From contig JAHBYY010000003.1 of the NCBI GenBank assembly GCA_019635715.1, positions 1 to 64,000 on the forward strand: a stretch of DNA of 64,000 nt, read 5' to 3'. Source of the stretch: Rhizobiaceae bacterium. GTDB lineage: Bacteria; Pseudomonadota; Alphaproteobacteria; Rhizobiales; Rhizobiaceae. A program made the translations under genes and the position numbers. A model generated the notes under the pieces. It was not told the DNA's origin, did no database searches, and was given only the letters and a program-made list of their open reading frames with translations. Positions 1 to 8,815 of this stretch are shown piece after piece (the first letter of the stretch is position 1; each line of letters opens with the position of its first letter).

Positions 1-131
1 CCGTCGGTCTTCTGCATTGGCCGTACCCCCGGTACGACCGCGCAGAAGCCCTCGACCTTGCCCCAAACCATTGCCGGCAGAATGGCTCAATCTAGCCTCA
101 TCTCGCTCTAATCCACATGGACCTATGACCG

Positions 132-380
132 ATGGCTGAACAGGAAGACGGCAAGCAGCTTCTGCATCTGGTTTTCGGCGGCGAGCTGAAGTCGCTCAGA
201 TCGACGGAATTCCGAGATCTGAACAGGCTCGACATCGTCGGCATCTATCCGAACTATGCGTCGGCGCTCGACGCCTGGAAGGCCAAGGCGCAGGGCTCGG
301 TCGACAACGCCCACATGCGCTATTACGTCGTGCATCTGCACCGGCTGCTCGACCCGGACGGCAGCGGCGGTAAGCACTGA
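132..380 (+). CDS. DUF4170 family small protein
   Basis: An 82-residue soluble protein with no signal peptide or membrane segment. The sequence (LHLVFGGEL near the start, then a YYVVHLHRLLDP stretch near the end) resembles the DUF4170 family of alphaproteobacteria, whose function is unknown. It is first in a tightly packed run: its TGA shares one base with the ATG of the acyltransferase, and waaA and lpxK follow. A role tied to lipid A/Kdo assembly or its control is inferred from context only. The ATG at 132 is chosen because the ATG at 125 runs into a stop after four codons. Confidence 0.8.
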   Translation: MAEQEDGKQLLHLVFGGELKSLRSTEFRDLNRLDIVGIYPNYASALDAWKAKAQGSVDNAHMRYYVVHLHRLLDPDGSGGKH

Positions 381-1162
381 TGTCCGAACAGCCCGCGCGG
401 ACGGGAGAAACGGTCGCCCAGCGCACCCGCAGCCGTGGCCTCCTGAAGAGGGTGTGGCGCAAGGTGCGCAAGCCGCTGGCCGAATCGCAGGCGACCAAGT
501 CGGCGCTCGCCAGCATCCTGGCGAATGCGCTGCGCCTCGTGCGGCTGACCAACCGCATCGCTCCGGAGTCCGATGACATCGCCGCCGCGCATGCGCAATA
601 TTCCCCGGCGATCATCGCCTTCTGGCATGGCCAGCATCTGATGGCGCCCACGGTCTACCCCCGCAATTCACGGCTTGTGGCAATGGTGTCGCGCAGCGCC
701 GACGCCGAGCTGAACGCGCTGGTGGTCGAAAAATTCGGTCTCGAGACCGTGCGCGGATCGGGCGGCCGGCAGGATGCGCAGCATCTCGACAAAGGCGGTG
801 CAAAAGCGCTGATTGCCCTGAAAAAGGCGCTCGATGCGGGCAGCAATGTCTGCATGATCGCCGACATCCCGCACGGAACGCCACGCGATGCCGGCCTCGG
901 CATCGTCACGCTCGCCCGGCTCGCCAAAAAGCCGATCATCCCGGTGGCGATCGCCACAAGCCGGCGCAAGGTCCTGCCGCGCACCTGGGACAAGACCACC
1001 ATCAGCCTGCCCTTCGGAAGGCTGGCGACCGCTATCGGCGATCCGGTGTACGTTCCCGCCAATGCCGACCTCGAAGTGCTGGAGGCCAAGCGCCGCGAGG
1101 TGACGGCAGCCCTCAACGCCGCGACCGAGCGCGCCTACCGGATCGTCGACGCACCGCGATGA
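380..1162 (+). CDS. DUF374 / lysophospholipid acyltransferase-family protein
   Basis: A 260-residue protein of the DUF374 group of the LPLAT acyltransferase superfamily. The acyltransferase-type motif FWHGQHLMAP is near residue 75, followed by conserved blocks such as MIADIPHGTPR and PIIPVAIATS. Family members are thought to move acyl chains onto lipid or lipid A precursors at the inner membrane, but the substrate is unproven. The start codon overlaps the upstream stop (TGATG), and its own stop overlaps the start of waaA (ATGA), which suggests translational coupling. It lies immediately before the Kdo transferase and lipid A kinase genes, so a role in outer-membrane lipid assembly is a fair inference. 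Confidence 0.8.
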   Translation: MSEQPARTGETVAQRTRSRGLLKRVWRKVRKPLAESQATKSALASILANALRLVRLTNRIAPESDDIAAAHAQYSPAIIAFWHGQHLMAPTVYPRNSRLVAMVSRSADAELNALVVEKFGLETVRGSGGRQDAQHLDKGGAKALIALKKALDAGSNVCMIADIPHGTPRDAGLGIVTLARLAKKPIIPVAIATSRRKVLPRTWDKTTISLPFGRLATAIGDPVYVPANADLEVLEAKRREVTAALNAATERAYRIVDAPR

Positions 1163-2496
1163 GCACCCACTGGGCACGCGCGGCACTGTCCGCCTACAGA
1201 CTCGGCGGTGCGGTCGTCTATCCGCTGATCGGCCCCTACGTGGCGTGGCGGGCCACCCTCGGCAAGGAGGAGCACGCCCGTCGCGGCGAACGCTACGGCC
1301 GGGCGAGCAAGCCCCGTCCGGCGGGTCCGCTGATCTGGGTCCACGCGGCCAGCGTCGGCGAGACCAACGCCGTCGTTCCGCTGCTGCGCGCGGTTCTCGG
1401 CTACGGCATCAACATCGTGCTGACGACGGGCACCGTCACCTCCGCGCAGGTGGTGCGCGAACAGCTCGGCGACCTCGTCGTCCATCAATATGTGCCGCTC
1501 GACCTGAAACCCGCCGTGCAGCGCTTCCTCGACCACTGGCAGCCGGACCTCGCGATGATCGCCGAATCGGAGATCTGGCCGATGACGATCCTCGAACTCG
1601 GTGCGCGCCACGTGCCGCAGGTGCTGGTCAACGGCCGCCTGTCGGACCGCTCGTTCCGGGCGTGGCAGCGCCGGCCCAACCTCGCCGAAGCGCTGTTCGA
1701 GAATCTGGCCCATGTCGTCGCCCAGTCGGAAGAGGACGGCGACCGGTTCGCCGCCCTCGGCGCACGTCCCGTTACCGTCTCCGGCAATCTGAAGGTCGAC
1801 ACGCCGCCGCCCTCGGCCGACGAACGGACGCTGGCGACGCTGCGGGCCCAGGTCGCGGATCGGCCGACCTGGGCGGCCATTTCGACCCATGACGGCGAGG
1901 AGCGCATCGTCGCCGACATCCACCGTATGCTGCGCGACCGGCACAAGGGGCTGCTGACGATCATCGTGCCGCGCCATCCGGATCGCGCCAAGGCGCTGGC
2001 CGCCGAACTCACGGCGGGTGGGCTGAGCGTCGTGCGCCGGTCGAGTGGCGACCCGGTGGGGCAGGCGACCGACATTCTGGTCGGAGATACGATCGGCGAG
2101 ATGGGCCTCTATCTCCGGTTGACCGAGATCGCCTTCGTCGGCCGCTCGCTGACCGGACAGGGCGGCCAGAATCCGCTTGAACCCGCCATGCTCGACACGG
2201 CCGTGCTGTCCGGCCGCAATGTCCAGAACTTCCGCGAGACCTATCAGCGCCTGATCCAGCGGGGCGGTGCCCGGCTGGTGCGCGACCAGGAGATGCTGGC
2301 CGGTGCCGTCAACTATCTTCTGAGCAACGCCTCGGCGCGGCGGGACATGATCGCGGCGGCGGGTGCCGCGGTGCAGGACATGCGCGGCGCGCTGGCGCGC
2401 ACGCTCAAGGCGCTCGAACCGTTCATCCACCCCCTGGTCGTCAAGTCGCAGCTCGATCGGCGCATCGGGGCGGGCGACGCCGGCGGGGGCGCCTGA
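1159..2496 (+). CDS. waaA: 3-deoxy-D-manno-octulosonic acid (Kdo) transferase
   Basis: A 445-residue protein with the normal length and order of WaaA/KdtA. An N-terminal membrane-proximal stretch is followed by the GT30 domain (IWVHAASVGE near residue 56, IAESEIWP near 134) and the C-terminal nucleotide-sugar half (IVPRHPDR, GEMGLYL, GGQNPLEPAML). The enzyme transfers Kdo from CMP-Kdo to lipid IVA on the cytoplasmic face of the inner membrane. The ATG overlaps the acyltransferase stop by four bases, and lpxK starts one base after its stop, so the genes form one transcription unit. Confidence 0.95.
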   Translation: MSTHWARAALSAYRLGGAVVYPLIGPYVAWRATLGKEEHARRGERYGRASKPRPAGPLIWVHAASVGETNAVVPLLRAVLGYGINIVLTTGTVTSAQVVREQLGDLVVHQYVPLDLKPAVQRFLDHWQPDLAMIAESEIWPMTILELGARHVPQVLVNGRLSDRSFRAWQRRPNLAEALFENLAHVVAQSEEDGDRFAALGARPVTVSGNLKVDTPPPSADERTLATLRAQVADRPTWAAISTHDGEERIVADIHRMLRDRHKGLLTIIVPRHPDRAKALAAELTAGGLSVVRRSSGDPVGQATDILVGDTIGEMGLYLRLTEIAFVGRSLTGQGGQNPLEPAMLDTAVLSGRNVQNFRETYQRLIQRGGARLVRDQEMLAGAVNYLLSNASARRDMIAAAGAAVQDMRGALARTLKALEPFIHPLVVKSQLDRRIGAGDAGGGA

Positions 2497-2497
2497 C

Positions 2498-3520
2498 ATG
2501 GCGGGGCGCGCGCCGCCCTTCTGGTGGCGCAGGCCGGGCTTCAATTCGTTCGCGCTCTGGCCATTGGCCGCCGCCTATGGGGCGATCGCGGGACGCCGCC
2601 TCGACTCGGCTCAAAGGGCGCGCGTCGCTCTGCCCGTGCTGTGCGTCGGCAATCTGACGGTCGGCGGTTCGGGAAAGACGCCGGTGGCGATCGCACTGGC
2701 GCGCGAAGCCATCGCCATGGGACTGAAGCCGGGCTTCCTGTCGCGCGGCCACGGCTCGCGGCCGGGTCCCCCGCGACTTGTCCGCCAGGGCGACGCCGCG
2801 GCCGATGTCGGCGACGAGCCGCTGCTGCTCGCCGCCGTGGCGCCGGTCGCGGTCAGTCGCGACCGGGTGGCCGGTGCGCGCGCCCTCATCGGGGAAGGTT
2901 GCGATTTCGCCATCATGGACGACGGGTTCCAGAGTGCGCAGTTGCACATGGACCAGGCCCTGATCGTCGTCGATGCCGCGTTCGGCATCGGCAACGGCCG
3001 CGTCATCCCGGCAGGACCGCTGCGCGCGCCGGTGCCGCGCCAGATCGCCCACGCCGACGCCGTTGTGCGCATGGGCCGCGGCGAAGGGGCCGACGCCGTG
3101 GTACGGATGGCGGCGCGTGCCGGCAAGCCGGTTTTCGATGCCATCGCCGCGCCGCGCGATCCGTCACGCCTGGCCGGCAGGCGCTTCCTGGCCTTCGCGG
3201 GGATCGGACACCCGGCCAAATTCTTCGCGTCTCTGAAGGAGACCGGCGCCGAAATCGCCGTGGAGAAGGTGTTCGGGGACCACCACCCCTATACCGAATG
3301 GCAGCTACGCGACCTGATGGCGCAAGCGCGGTCCGATCATCTCGAACTCGCCACCACGGCGAAGGACGCCGTCCGGCTGGCGGCGCTGAACCTGCCGCCG
3401 GGCTTTCGGCAGATGCTGGCGATCCTGCATATCGATGCGGTTTTCGACCCGCCGCAGGTGCCCGCGCGCATCGTCGGCGAGACCTTGGCGGCCTACCGCC
3501 GCAGGTCAGGGAAGGGCTGA
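2498..3520 (+). CDS. lpxK: Tetraacyldisaccharide 4'-kinase
   Basis: A 340-residue LpxK, the kinase that phosphorylates the 4' position of the lipid A disaccharide at the inner membrane. The start PPFWWRRPGFNSFALWPL is typical of the family, the Walker A-type loop GNLTVGGSGKTP begins near residue 51, and the segment DFAIMDDGFQS carries the conserved acidic pair. The ATG at 2498 is one base after the waaA stop and fits the family N-terminus. The frame stays open further upstream inside waaA, but that extension is not LpxK-like. The gene ends three bases from the convergent DUF2093 gene. Confidence 0.95.
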   Translation: MAGRAPPFWWRRPGFNSFALWPLAAAYGAIAGRRLDSAQRARVALPVLCVGNLTVGGSGKTPVAIALAREAIAMGLKPGFLSRGHGSRPGPPRLVRQGDAAADVGDEPLLLAAVAPVAVSRDRVAGARALIGEGCDFAIMDDGFQSAQLHMDQALIVVDAAFGIGNGRVIPAGPLRAPVPRQIAHADAVVRMGRGEGADAVVRMAARAGKPVFDAIAAPRDPSRLAGRRFLAFAGIGHPAKFFASLKETGAEIAVEKVFGDHHPYTEWQLRDLMAQARSDHLELATTAKDAVRLAALNLPPGFRQMLAILHIDAVFDPPQVPARIVGETLAAYRRRSGKG

Positions 3521-3523
3521 ATC

Positions 3524-3751
3524 CTAACGCTTGCGCAGGCCGGGATCGCAATCGATCTCGCGGTTGAGGGAAATCTCGGCGTCGGCATAAGGCTCCTGCC
3601 GGGCGACGCTCCAGTATTTCAGTTCGTCGAGCGGGATGCGCGCGCCGGTCACCGCGCAGCGCACGAAGGATCCGGGGCTCGTCACCTGGAAGTCGCCGTC
3701 GAGGTAGCGGACCACCGCCTCTCTCGCACCTGGCCCTTCGAAGCGGTTCAT
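3524..3751 (-). CDS. DUF2093 family small protein
   Basis: A 75-residue protein counted from the ATG at 3751 (MNRFEGPGAREAVVRYLDG). The frame is open 14 codons further upstream, but the conserved family region starts at this methionine. The blocks VRCAVTGARIPLDELKYWS and QEPYADAE are typical of DUF2093, a conserved alphaproteobacterial family of unknown function. There is no signal peptide or membrane helix. It lies tail-to-tail with lpxK and 69 bases downstream of mutL on the same strand, an arrangement common in rhizobial genomes. I infer no function. Confidence 0.8.
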   Translation of the reverse strand: MNRFEGPGAREAVVRYLDGDFQVTSPGSFVRCAVTGARIPLDELKYWSVARQEPYADAEISLNREIDCDPGLRKR

Positions 3752-3820
3752 GAAAATGGTCCTGCGTCGGAAAACGGTGTTCTTCGGCCACAAATCGTCG
3801 GACAGGTCAAGCGCGGCGCG

Positions 3821-5653
3821 CTAACGCCTGCCGAACAGCCGTTCGATGTCGCCGAGCTTGAGTTCTATGAAGGTCGGGCGGCCATGGTTGCATGTGCCTG
3901 AGCCGGGCGTCGCTTCCATCTGCCGCAACAGCGCATTCATCTCCTGCGGCAGCAGCCGCCTGCCGGACCGCACCGATCCGTGACAGGCCATGGTCGCGGC
4001 GATGGCGTTCAGCTTGCCGGCCAGCGTCTCGACGGTGTCGGTCTCGGCGATCTCGTCGGCCAGGTCGCGGACCAGCCCGGCGATGTCCATCTCGCCCAGC
4101 ATGGCGGGCGTCTCGCGCACCGCCACGGCACCCGGGCCGAAGCGCTCGATCGACAGGCCGAAGCGCTTCAGCGTGTCGGCGTGCAGGGCCAGCCGTTCCG
4201 CGTCGTCGGCGGAGAGATCGACGATCTCCGGCAAGAGCAGCATCTGCGCGGGCAGGGGGCGCGAGGCGAGCGCGGTCTTCAGCGCCTCGTAGACCAGCCG
4301 CTCGTGAGCCGCGTGCTGATCGACGATGACCAGCGAATCCTCCGTCTGAGCGACGATGTAGTTCTCGTGGACCTGGGCGCGGGCAGCGCCGAGCCGCAAC
4401 CCGGCGGGCATCGTCGCGGCGGTCTCGGGCGTGGCGGCCCCGCGAATGTCGGCGCTGTCGAGCGGGCCGGCATCGAAGACGGCCTGCACCGCCTCGCCGA
4501 ACCCCTCCAGCGGGCGGCTCGGCGAATGCCGTATGTCGAACGGTGCGCTCACCTGGGCGCGAAAGCCGGGATTGAAGGCGCGGTGGCCGCTGGCCGGCCC
4601 GGGATGATCATAGGCGGCCGGTCCGGCCCGGAAGGAACCCATCATGGCGGCGGCGCCCGTCGTGGCGGGCCGGATGCCGGCGCCGGCAAGCGCCTCGCGG
4701 ATGGCGCCGACGATCAGTCCGCGCACCAACCCCGGATCGCGGAAGCGTACATCGGCCTTCGCCGGGTGGACGTTGACGTCGACGAGCGCCGGATCGAGGG
4801 TGAGGAACAGCGCGACGACGGCATGCCGGTCGCGCGCCAGAACGTCGGAAAAGGCGCCGCGGATGGCGCTGGCGATCAGCCTGTCGCGCACCGGGCGGCC
4901 GTTCACATAGACATATTGCTGGAGGGCGTTGGCGCGCGAATAGGACGGCACCGAGACATGGCCGTCGAGGCGCACCTCCTCGCGCATGGCGTCGACCGCG
5001 ATCGCGTTCTGCGGAAAGTCGGCGCCCATCACCTGGGCGATGCGCCGCAGCCGATCGCCGGTCGCCGGGAAATCGAGCGTCGTCCGGTCGTTGCCCGACA
5101 CGACGAAGCGCACGGAAGGGAAGGCGATGGCGATCCGCCGCACCACGTCGGAGATCGCCGTCGTCTCGGCCCGCTCGCCCTTCATGAATTTCAGCCGCGC
5201 CGGCGTCGCGAAGAACAGGTCGCGGACCTCCACGACCGTGCCCCGGACGGCCGCCGCCGGGCGGACGGCGCCGACATGGCCGCCCTCGATGCCGATCTCG
5301 GCACCTTCGCCCGATGCGCAGCGCGAGCGGATGACGAGCCGCGACACCGCGCCGATCGACGGGAGCGCCTCGCCGCGAAAACCGAGGGTACGGATCTCGT
5401 CGATGCCGTTGTCGAGCTTCGAGGTGCAGTGGCGCGACACCGCGAGCAGCAGTTCGTCAGGCCGAATGCCGCTGCCGTCGTCGGTGACGCGCAGCAGGTT
5501 GAGCCCGCCCCCGGCGGTGGCGATCTCGACGCGCGTGGCGCCGGCGTCGACCGCGTTCTCGACCAGCTCCTTGACGACGCTCGCCGGGCGTTCGATCACC
5601 TCGCCGGCGGCGATCTGGTTGATCAGGGTCTCGGATAGCTGTCGGATGGGCAT
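3821..5653 (-). CDS. mutL: DNA mismatch repair protein MutL
   Basis: A 610-residue full-length MutL, the ATP-driven matchmaker between MutS and downstream strand removal. The N-terminal GHL ATPase shows [14 protein letters not shown] (Glu/Asn), DDGSGI and [13 protein letters not shown]. The C-terminal dimerisation domain contains [12 protein letters not shown], which fits the DQHA(x)2E(x)4E metal-binding signature of MutL proteins that nick DNA themselves, as expected in bacteria without MutH. The C-terminal block [11 protein letters not shown] is also present. It is transcribed away from the methyltransferase gene at 5767, and the 113-base gap should hold both promoters. Confidence 0.97.
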   Translation of the reverse strand: MPIRQLSETLINQIAAGEVIERPASVVKELVENAVDAGATRVEIATAGGGLNLLRVTDDGSGIRPDELLLAVSRHCTSKLDNGIDEIRTLGFRGEALPSIGAVSRLVIRSRCASGEGAEIGIEGGHVGAVRPAAAVRGTVVEVRDLFFATPARLKFMKGERAETTAISDVVRRIAIAFPSVRFVVSGNDRTTLDFPATGDRLRRIAQVMGADFPQNAIAVDAMREEVRLDGHVSVPSYSRANALQQYVYVNGRPVRDRLIASAIRGAFSDVLARDRHAVVALFLTLDPALVDVNVHPAKADVRFRDPGLVRGLIVGAIREALAGAGIRPATTGAAAMMGSFRAGPAAYDHPGPASGHRAFNPGFRAQVSAPFDIRHSPSRPLEGFGEAVQAVFDAGPLDSADIRGAATPETAATMPAGLRLGAARAQVHENYIVAQTEDSLVIVDQHAAHERLVYEALKTALASRPLPAQMLLLPEIVDLSADDAERLALHADTLKRFGLSIERFGPGAVAVRETPAMLGEMDIAGLVRDLADEIAETDTVETLAGKLNAIAATMACHGSVRSGRRLLPQEMNALLRQMEATPGSGTCNHGRPTFIELKLGDIERLFGRR

Positions 5654-5766
5654 GCCGCGACATTATCCGGATTCGGTGGCGGGCCAAAGCGGATGCGGCA
5701 TCGGCGCGTGTTGCAAATCGGCGGCGGCGGCCTGTAGGTGGGCACCGAACCGAGGAGCGGCGCATC

Positions 5767-6279
5767 TTGACAGACCGGACATTGCAGGCGGCAAACAGCC
5801 GCCTGGAGAGCTTCATCCGCCGCCTGACCGCGCAGCGCGACATCCTGGATACGGTCTGCGGCGCGATCCCTCCGTCCGGGCCGATCATCGAGCTCGGCCT
5901 CGGCAACGGCCGGACCTTCGACCATTTGCGGGCGCGGCTGCCGGGACGGCGCATCATCGCCTTCGATCGGACGCTCGCCGCGCATCGAAGTTCGGTTCCG
6001 GGCGAGGGCGACCTCGTTCTCGGCGAGATCGGAAAGACGGCTGCCGGCTTCGTCGGCATAGGCGCAGCACTCGTCCACGCCGACATCGGGACGGGTTACG
6101 AAGACAAGGACGCCGCCACACTGCAATGGCTGCCGGAGCTGGTTGCAGGCCTGCTCGCGCCGGGCGGATTCGCCGTCAGCGGACTGCCGCTCGAACACCC
6201 GCGGCTCGTCGCGATGCCGCCGCCGGCGAGCGTCCGGCCGGGCCGCTATTTCCTCTATCGCCTGGAGGCGGGCGGATGA
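5767..6279 (+). CDS. Small class I SAM-dependent methyltransferase (Methyltransf_17-like)
   Basis: A 170-residue protein with a SAM-binding loop IIELGLGNGRTFDHL near residue 40 and a second-strand acidic residue in IIAFDR near 65. The whole sequence resembles a compact alphaproteobacterial methyltransferase family (Methyltransf_17). The substrate is unknown. The start is a TTG at 5767 preceded by an AGGAG ribosome binding site about 10 bases upstream; no ATG fits the conserved N-terminus. It stands alone and diverges from mutL. Confidence 0.75.
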   Translation: MTDRTLQAANSRLESFIRRLTAQRDILDTVCGAIPPSGPIIELGLGNGRTFDHLRARLPGRRIIAFDRTLAAHRSSVPGEGDLVLGEIGKTAAGFVGIGAALVHADIGTGYEDKDAATLQWLPELVAGLLAPGGFAVSGLPLEHPRLVAMPPPASVRPGRYFLYRLEAGG

Positions 6280-6375
6280 CGGCGCCGCCGGATCGTCCGT
6301 GCAGCGCAAAAAAGCCATGATGCGGGTGGTTCGGTCTTGATCGGCCGAGGCAAATCATTCGAGGATGGCATCGCC

Positions 6376-6846
6376 ATGCTGAAACGTCTCATTCCGCTCG
6401 CCCTGTTCGTCGTCCTGCCCGGCATGGCTCTGGCGGGTCCCGCGTCGGACGCCGTGCGCTTTTTCTATGCGCCCGATGCCAACGAGACGGATCCGGCAAA
6501 CCGCGACCGCTTCACGGAGCCGGCGCTGGCGAAGCTCGCCGAATACGATGCCTCGACGAAGAACGGCGAGGAACTCGGCTGCATCGACTGGGTGCTGGCG
6601 GTCGACGCCCAGGATCTCGACGAGTCTGAACTGGCCAGGTCCCTGCAGCTCGAAGAGAAGGTCAGCGGCGATGTCGGCACGGTGACGGCGCGGTTCAGGC
6701 TTTTCGCCGACGAGGCGAGCCGTCGCGAAATCGTCTGGGACGTCAGGAAGGTCGACGGCGCCTGGAAGGTCGCCGACATCGCGTCTCCGGTTTCCGACTG
6801 GCGGCTGAGCCAGATCGACTGTGGCATGAGCGCGAACCCCGAGTAG
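6376..6846 (+). CDS. Secreted hypothetical protein (DUF3828-like), first of a tandem pair
   Basis: A 156-residue protein with a clear signal peptide (MLKRLIPLALFVVLPGMALA, cleavage expected after the last Ala). The mature part starts with a DAVRFFYAPDA block and ends with WDVRKVDGAWKVADI and DWRLSQIDC. The frame is open 13 codons further upstream, but the signal peptide begins at the ATG at 6376, with a GAGGA upstream. The domain resembles DUF3828-type periplasmic proteins (tentative). The next gene is a recognisable paralogue with the same block order, so the two arose by duplication. Two mature cysteines (CID and IDC) could form a disulphide. Confidence 0.65.
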   Translation: MLKRLIPLALFVVLPGMALAGPASDAVRFFYAPDANETDPANRDRFTEPALAKLAEYDASTKNGEELGCIDWVLAVDAQDLDESELARSLQLEEKVSGDVGTVTARFRLFADEASRREIVWDVRKVDGAWKVADIASPVSDWRLSQIDCGMSANPE

Positions 6847-6854
6847 CCAACGGC

Positions 6855-7370
6855 ATGCGCCTCTTCGCCGGCCGTGCCTGCCTGATGGCGCTCGCGCTTC
6901 TGCCGTGCCCGGCGCTTGCCGAAGGGCTGCTTGGCACAGGTCAGGCGACGGCTGCCGCGGGCGCGCCGCCTTCCGTCGCCGCCGAGCCGGGCACGCCGCT
7001 CGCCGTCGTCAAGCCGTTCTACGACGCCTTCGGCCTGGAACGCGATCCGGCGCAGCGCGGCAGTTTCACGGATCCCGCCCGCACAGTTCTCGACAAGGCG
7101 GATGCGCTGGCGCACGCCGGCGAGGGGCAGTGCCTCGACGAGAACATGGCGCTGGACAATGCCGAAGCCAATGCCGCGCAGATAAGGTCGTCCCTGCGGA
7201 TGGGTCAATCGCAGAAGGGCGACGAGGCGCGGGTGGTCGTCGCGTTCACGGTCGACGACGTGGCTCATCGGCTCGAATGGAAGCTGAGGAAGATCGACGG
7301 CGCCTGGAAGATTTCGGACCTGCTCTCCGTCACCGGCGAATGGGCGCTGAGCCAGTACCAGTGCGAGTGA
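6855..7370 (+). CDS. Secreted hypothetical protein (DUF3828-like), second of a tandem pair
   Basis: A 171-residue secreted protein with a signal peptide (MRLFAGRACLMALALLPCPALA), then a 20-residue Ala/Gly-rich linker. The domain follows the order of its neighbour: VVKPFYDAFGLERDPAQRG, a central Cys in GQCLDEN, then WKLRKIDGAWKISDL and EWALSQYQC at the C-terminus. It begins eight bases after the stop of the first copy, so the two are probably co-transcribed. Function unknown; the DUF3828-like assignment is tentative. A short GC-rich hairpin followed by TTTT lies just past its stop. Confidence 0.65.
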   Translation: MRLFAGRACLMALALLPCPALAEGLLGTGQATAAAGAPPSVAAEPGTPLAVVKPFYDAFGLERDPAQRGSFTDPARTVLDKADALAHAGEGQCLDENMALDNAEANAAQIRSSLRMGQSQKGDEARVVVAFTVDDVAHRLEWKLRKIDGAWKISDLLSVTGEWALSQYQCE

Positions 7371-7372
7371 CG

Positions 7373-7393
7373 CCGGCGCGCGGCCGGGGTTTT
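7373..7393 (+). terminator. Possible weak intrinsic terminator
   Basis: Three bases after the stop of the second tandem gene, CCGGC and GCCGG flank GCGCG and are followed by GGTTTT. This could form a 5-bp GC stem with a short U-tract. The stem is short and the loop is itself GC-rich, so it may be chance in this high-GC DNA. Confidence 0.25.
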
Positions 7394-7503
7394 CAACAAC
7401 CTATGCCGGTCCGCGGCGCGGCTTCGCCTGTCGCTGCCTTGACAGGCCTCGCGGCGGAGATACCCAACTCCACGGGGAAACTCGGGACGCTGGGGAAGAC
7501 AGG

Positions 7504-7992
7504 ATGAGAATTCGATTGGCGGCCGCGTTGCTGCTCGGCGCCGCGCTGGTGGGGTGCACCACGACCGAGGATGCCGACAATGCGATCAAGTCGCGCTGGC
7601 TCGGCCAGCCGAGCGACAGCTTCTTCGCCCAGTACGGCCCGCCCGTCCGCAGCTTCCCGATGACCAGCGGCGGCACGATCTACACCTGGCAGGGCGGCAG
7701 CACGACCCGCGACGTGCCGGCCCAGTACCGCGATATGACCGACGCCGAGAAGGAGGCAGCCAAAGGCGCCCCGCAGACCATCATCAACATCACGACGAAT
7801 GGCTCGATCGCCCAGACGCCGCCGCCCGGCAAGGTGCTGGTGAGCCCCGCCAAGACGGTGCAACTGTCCTGCGAGGCGCAGATCACCGCCGACACGGCTG
7901 GGATCATCACCGACATCAAGGCGACCCGCGACACCGATGGCGAAGGGTTGAGCTTCTCGCGCTGCGCCGAGGTCTTCGGCGTCACCCGCTGA
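7504..7992 (+). CDS. Hypothetical lipoprotein
   Basis: A 162-residue protein with a lipoprotein signal peptide: MRIRLAAALLLGAALVGC, with the lipobox LVGC placing the lipidated Cys at residue 18. The mature part contains SRWLGQPSDSFFAQYGPP and TIYTWQGG, as in small SmpA/OmlA-like outer-membrane proteins of rhizobia, then a region with two Cys (SCEAQI and SRCAEV). It is probably anchored in the outer membrane or periplasm. Function unknown. The ATG at 7504 is preceded by a purine-rich stretch. It stands alone between the tandem pair and a convergent membrane protein gene. Confidence 0.7.
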   Translation: MRIRLAAALLLGAALVGCTTTEDADNAIKSRWLGQPSDSFFAQYGPPVRSFPMTSGGTIYTWQGGSTTRDVPAQYRDMTDAEKEAAKGAPQTIINITTNGSIAQTPPPGKVLVSPAKTVQLSCEAQITADTAGIITDIKATRDTDGEGLSFSRCAEVFGVTR

Positions 7993-8022
7993 CCCTGGCC
8001 GGCACGATGCCCTAGGCCGCGC

Positions 8023-8754
8023 TCAGACGTGCGCGTTGCCGTGCCTGTCTTCAGGCTCAGCTTCGGTGGGCAGATAGGCGATGGCGATGATCCACACATA
8101 GAAGCAGCAGACCAGCGCGACCACCAGCCAGCCGGGAATGAAGCCCAGCGCCGCGCCATCCACGGCTTCGCGGAGCGACGAAACGACGTTTCGCGCCGCG
8201 GCGTCGTCCTGCAGGCGCGGGGTCGCGAGTTTGAGGATCCAGGCGAGCAGCACCATCGTGAAGATCCAGATGTAGTTTCGGCGCAGCCGTCGTGACATGG
8301 CGGTCCGCAGGCTGACCTGCAGGACCGGCGTGCGCAGGCTGATGCCGAGGCGGCGTGCCCAGTCCGGCTCGCTCGGTTCCTCGCCGAGAAGCAGCGGCGC
8401 GAAATAGTCCCGCTCGATCAGCCTGACGCGCCGCCGGTAGACGTCGAAGAACCGGTAGCGCCGCGCCTCGATCACCAGGAAGAGCAGGACCAGCAGCATC
8501 GTGAAGAGCAGCATGCCGTGATGGGAGTTGGGCGTCGACAGCGACAGCGACAGCATGGCGCCGACACCGGTGATCGCCCAGTTCGACGTGCGGTCGATGC
8601 GGTCGCGCCAGCCGGCCATGCGCCCGATTTCGGCCCGGTGGAAGTGCGCCAGCACCGTTATGTATTCGGAGGAACTGGCCGGCTGCGGCGGGGAAGAGAA
8701 TGCTGCCTCGGTGACCGCCGGGGCGGCGGGTTGAGAAGGAACTGCGTCTCCCAT
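8023..8754 (-). CDS. DUF2270 integral membrane protein
   Basis: A 243-residue inner-membrane protein. After a Pro/Ala-rich N-terminus comes the DUF2270 block (EYITVLAHFHRAEIGRMAGW), two hydrophobic segments near residues 60-100 (WAITGVGAMLSLSL and LLFTMLLVLLFLVIEA), the conserved RRYRFFDVYRRRVRLIERDY, and two more membrane segments near 160-230. Function is unknown for the family. The gene is convergent with the lipoprotein gene and precedes the GGDEF-EAL gene's 3' end with no obvious operon partner. Confidence 0.8.
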   Translation of the reverse strand: MGDAVPSQPAAPAVTEAAFSSPPQPASSSEYITVLAHFHRAEIGRMAGWRDRIDRTSNWAITGVGAMLSLSLSTPNSHHGMLLFTMLLVLLFLVIEARRYRFFDVYRRRVRLIERDYFAPLLLGEEPSEPDWARRLGISLRTPVLQVSLRTAMSRRLRRNYIWIFTMVLLAWILKLATPRLQDDAAARNVVSSLREAVDGAALGFIPGWLVVALVCCFYVWIIAIAYLPTEAEPEDRHGNAHV

Positions 8755-8815
8755 GCGCCATTGTGCGCCAGAACGCGGACGAAGCCAATTCCCGCGCCGG
8801 AGCGATCCGGATCCG

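Noticed and set aside
3..95. A short open frame at the window start ending in TAG at 93-95 (possible end of an upstream gene)
   Set aside because: Only 30 codons are visible, no family can be recognised, and other frames are open too. It may be the tail of a real gene, but the sequence here cannot support it.
3980..5638. A 552-codon plus-strand frame opposite mutL
   Set aside because: The MutL frame carries all family motifs; the opposite frame shows none and is compositionally biased.
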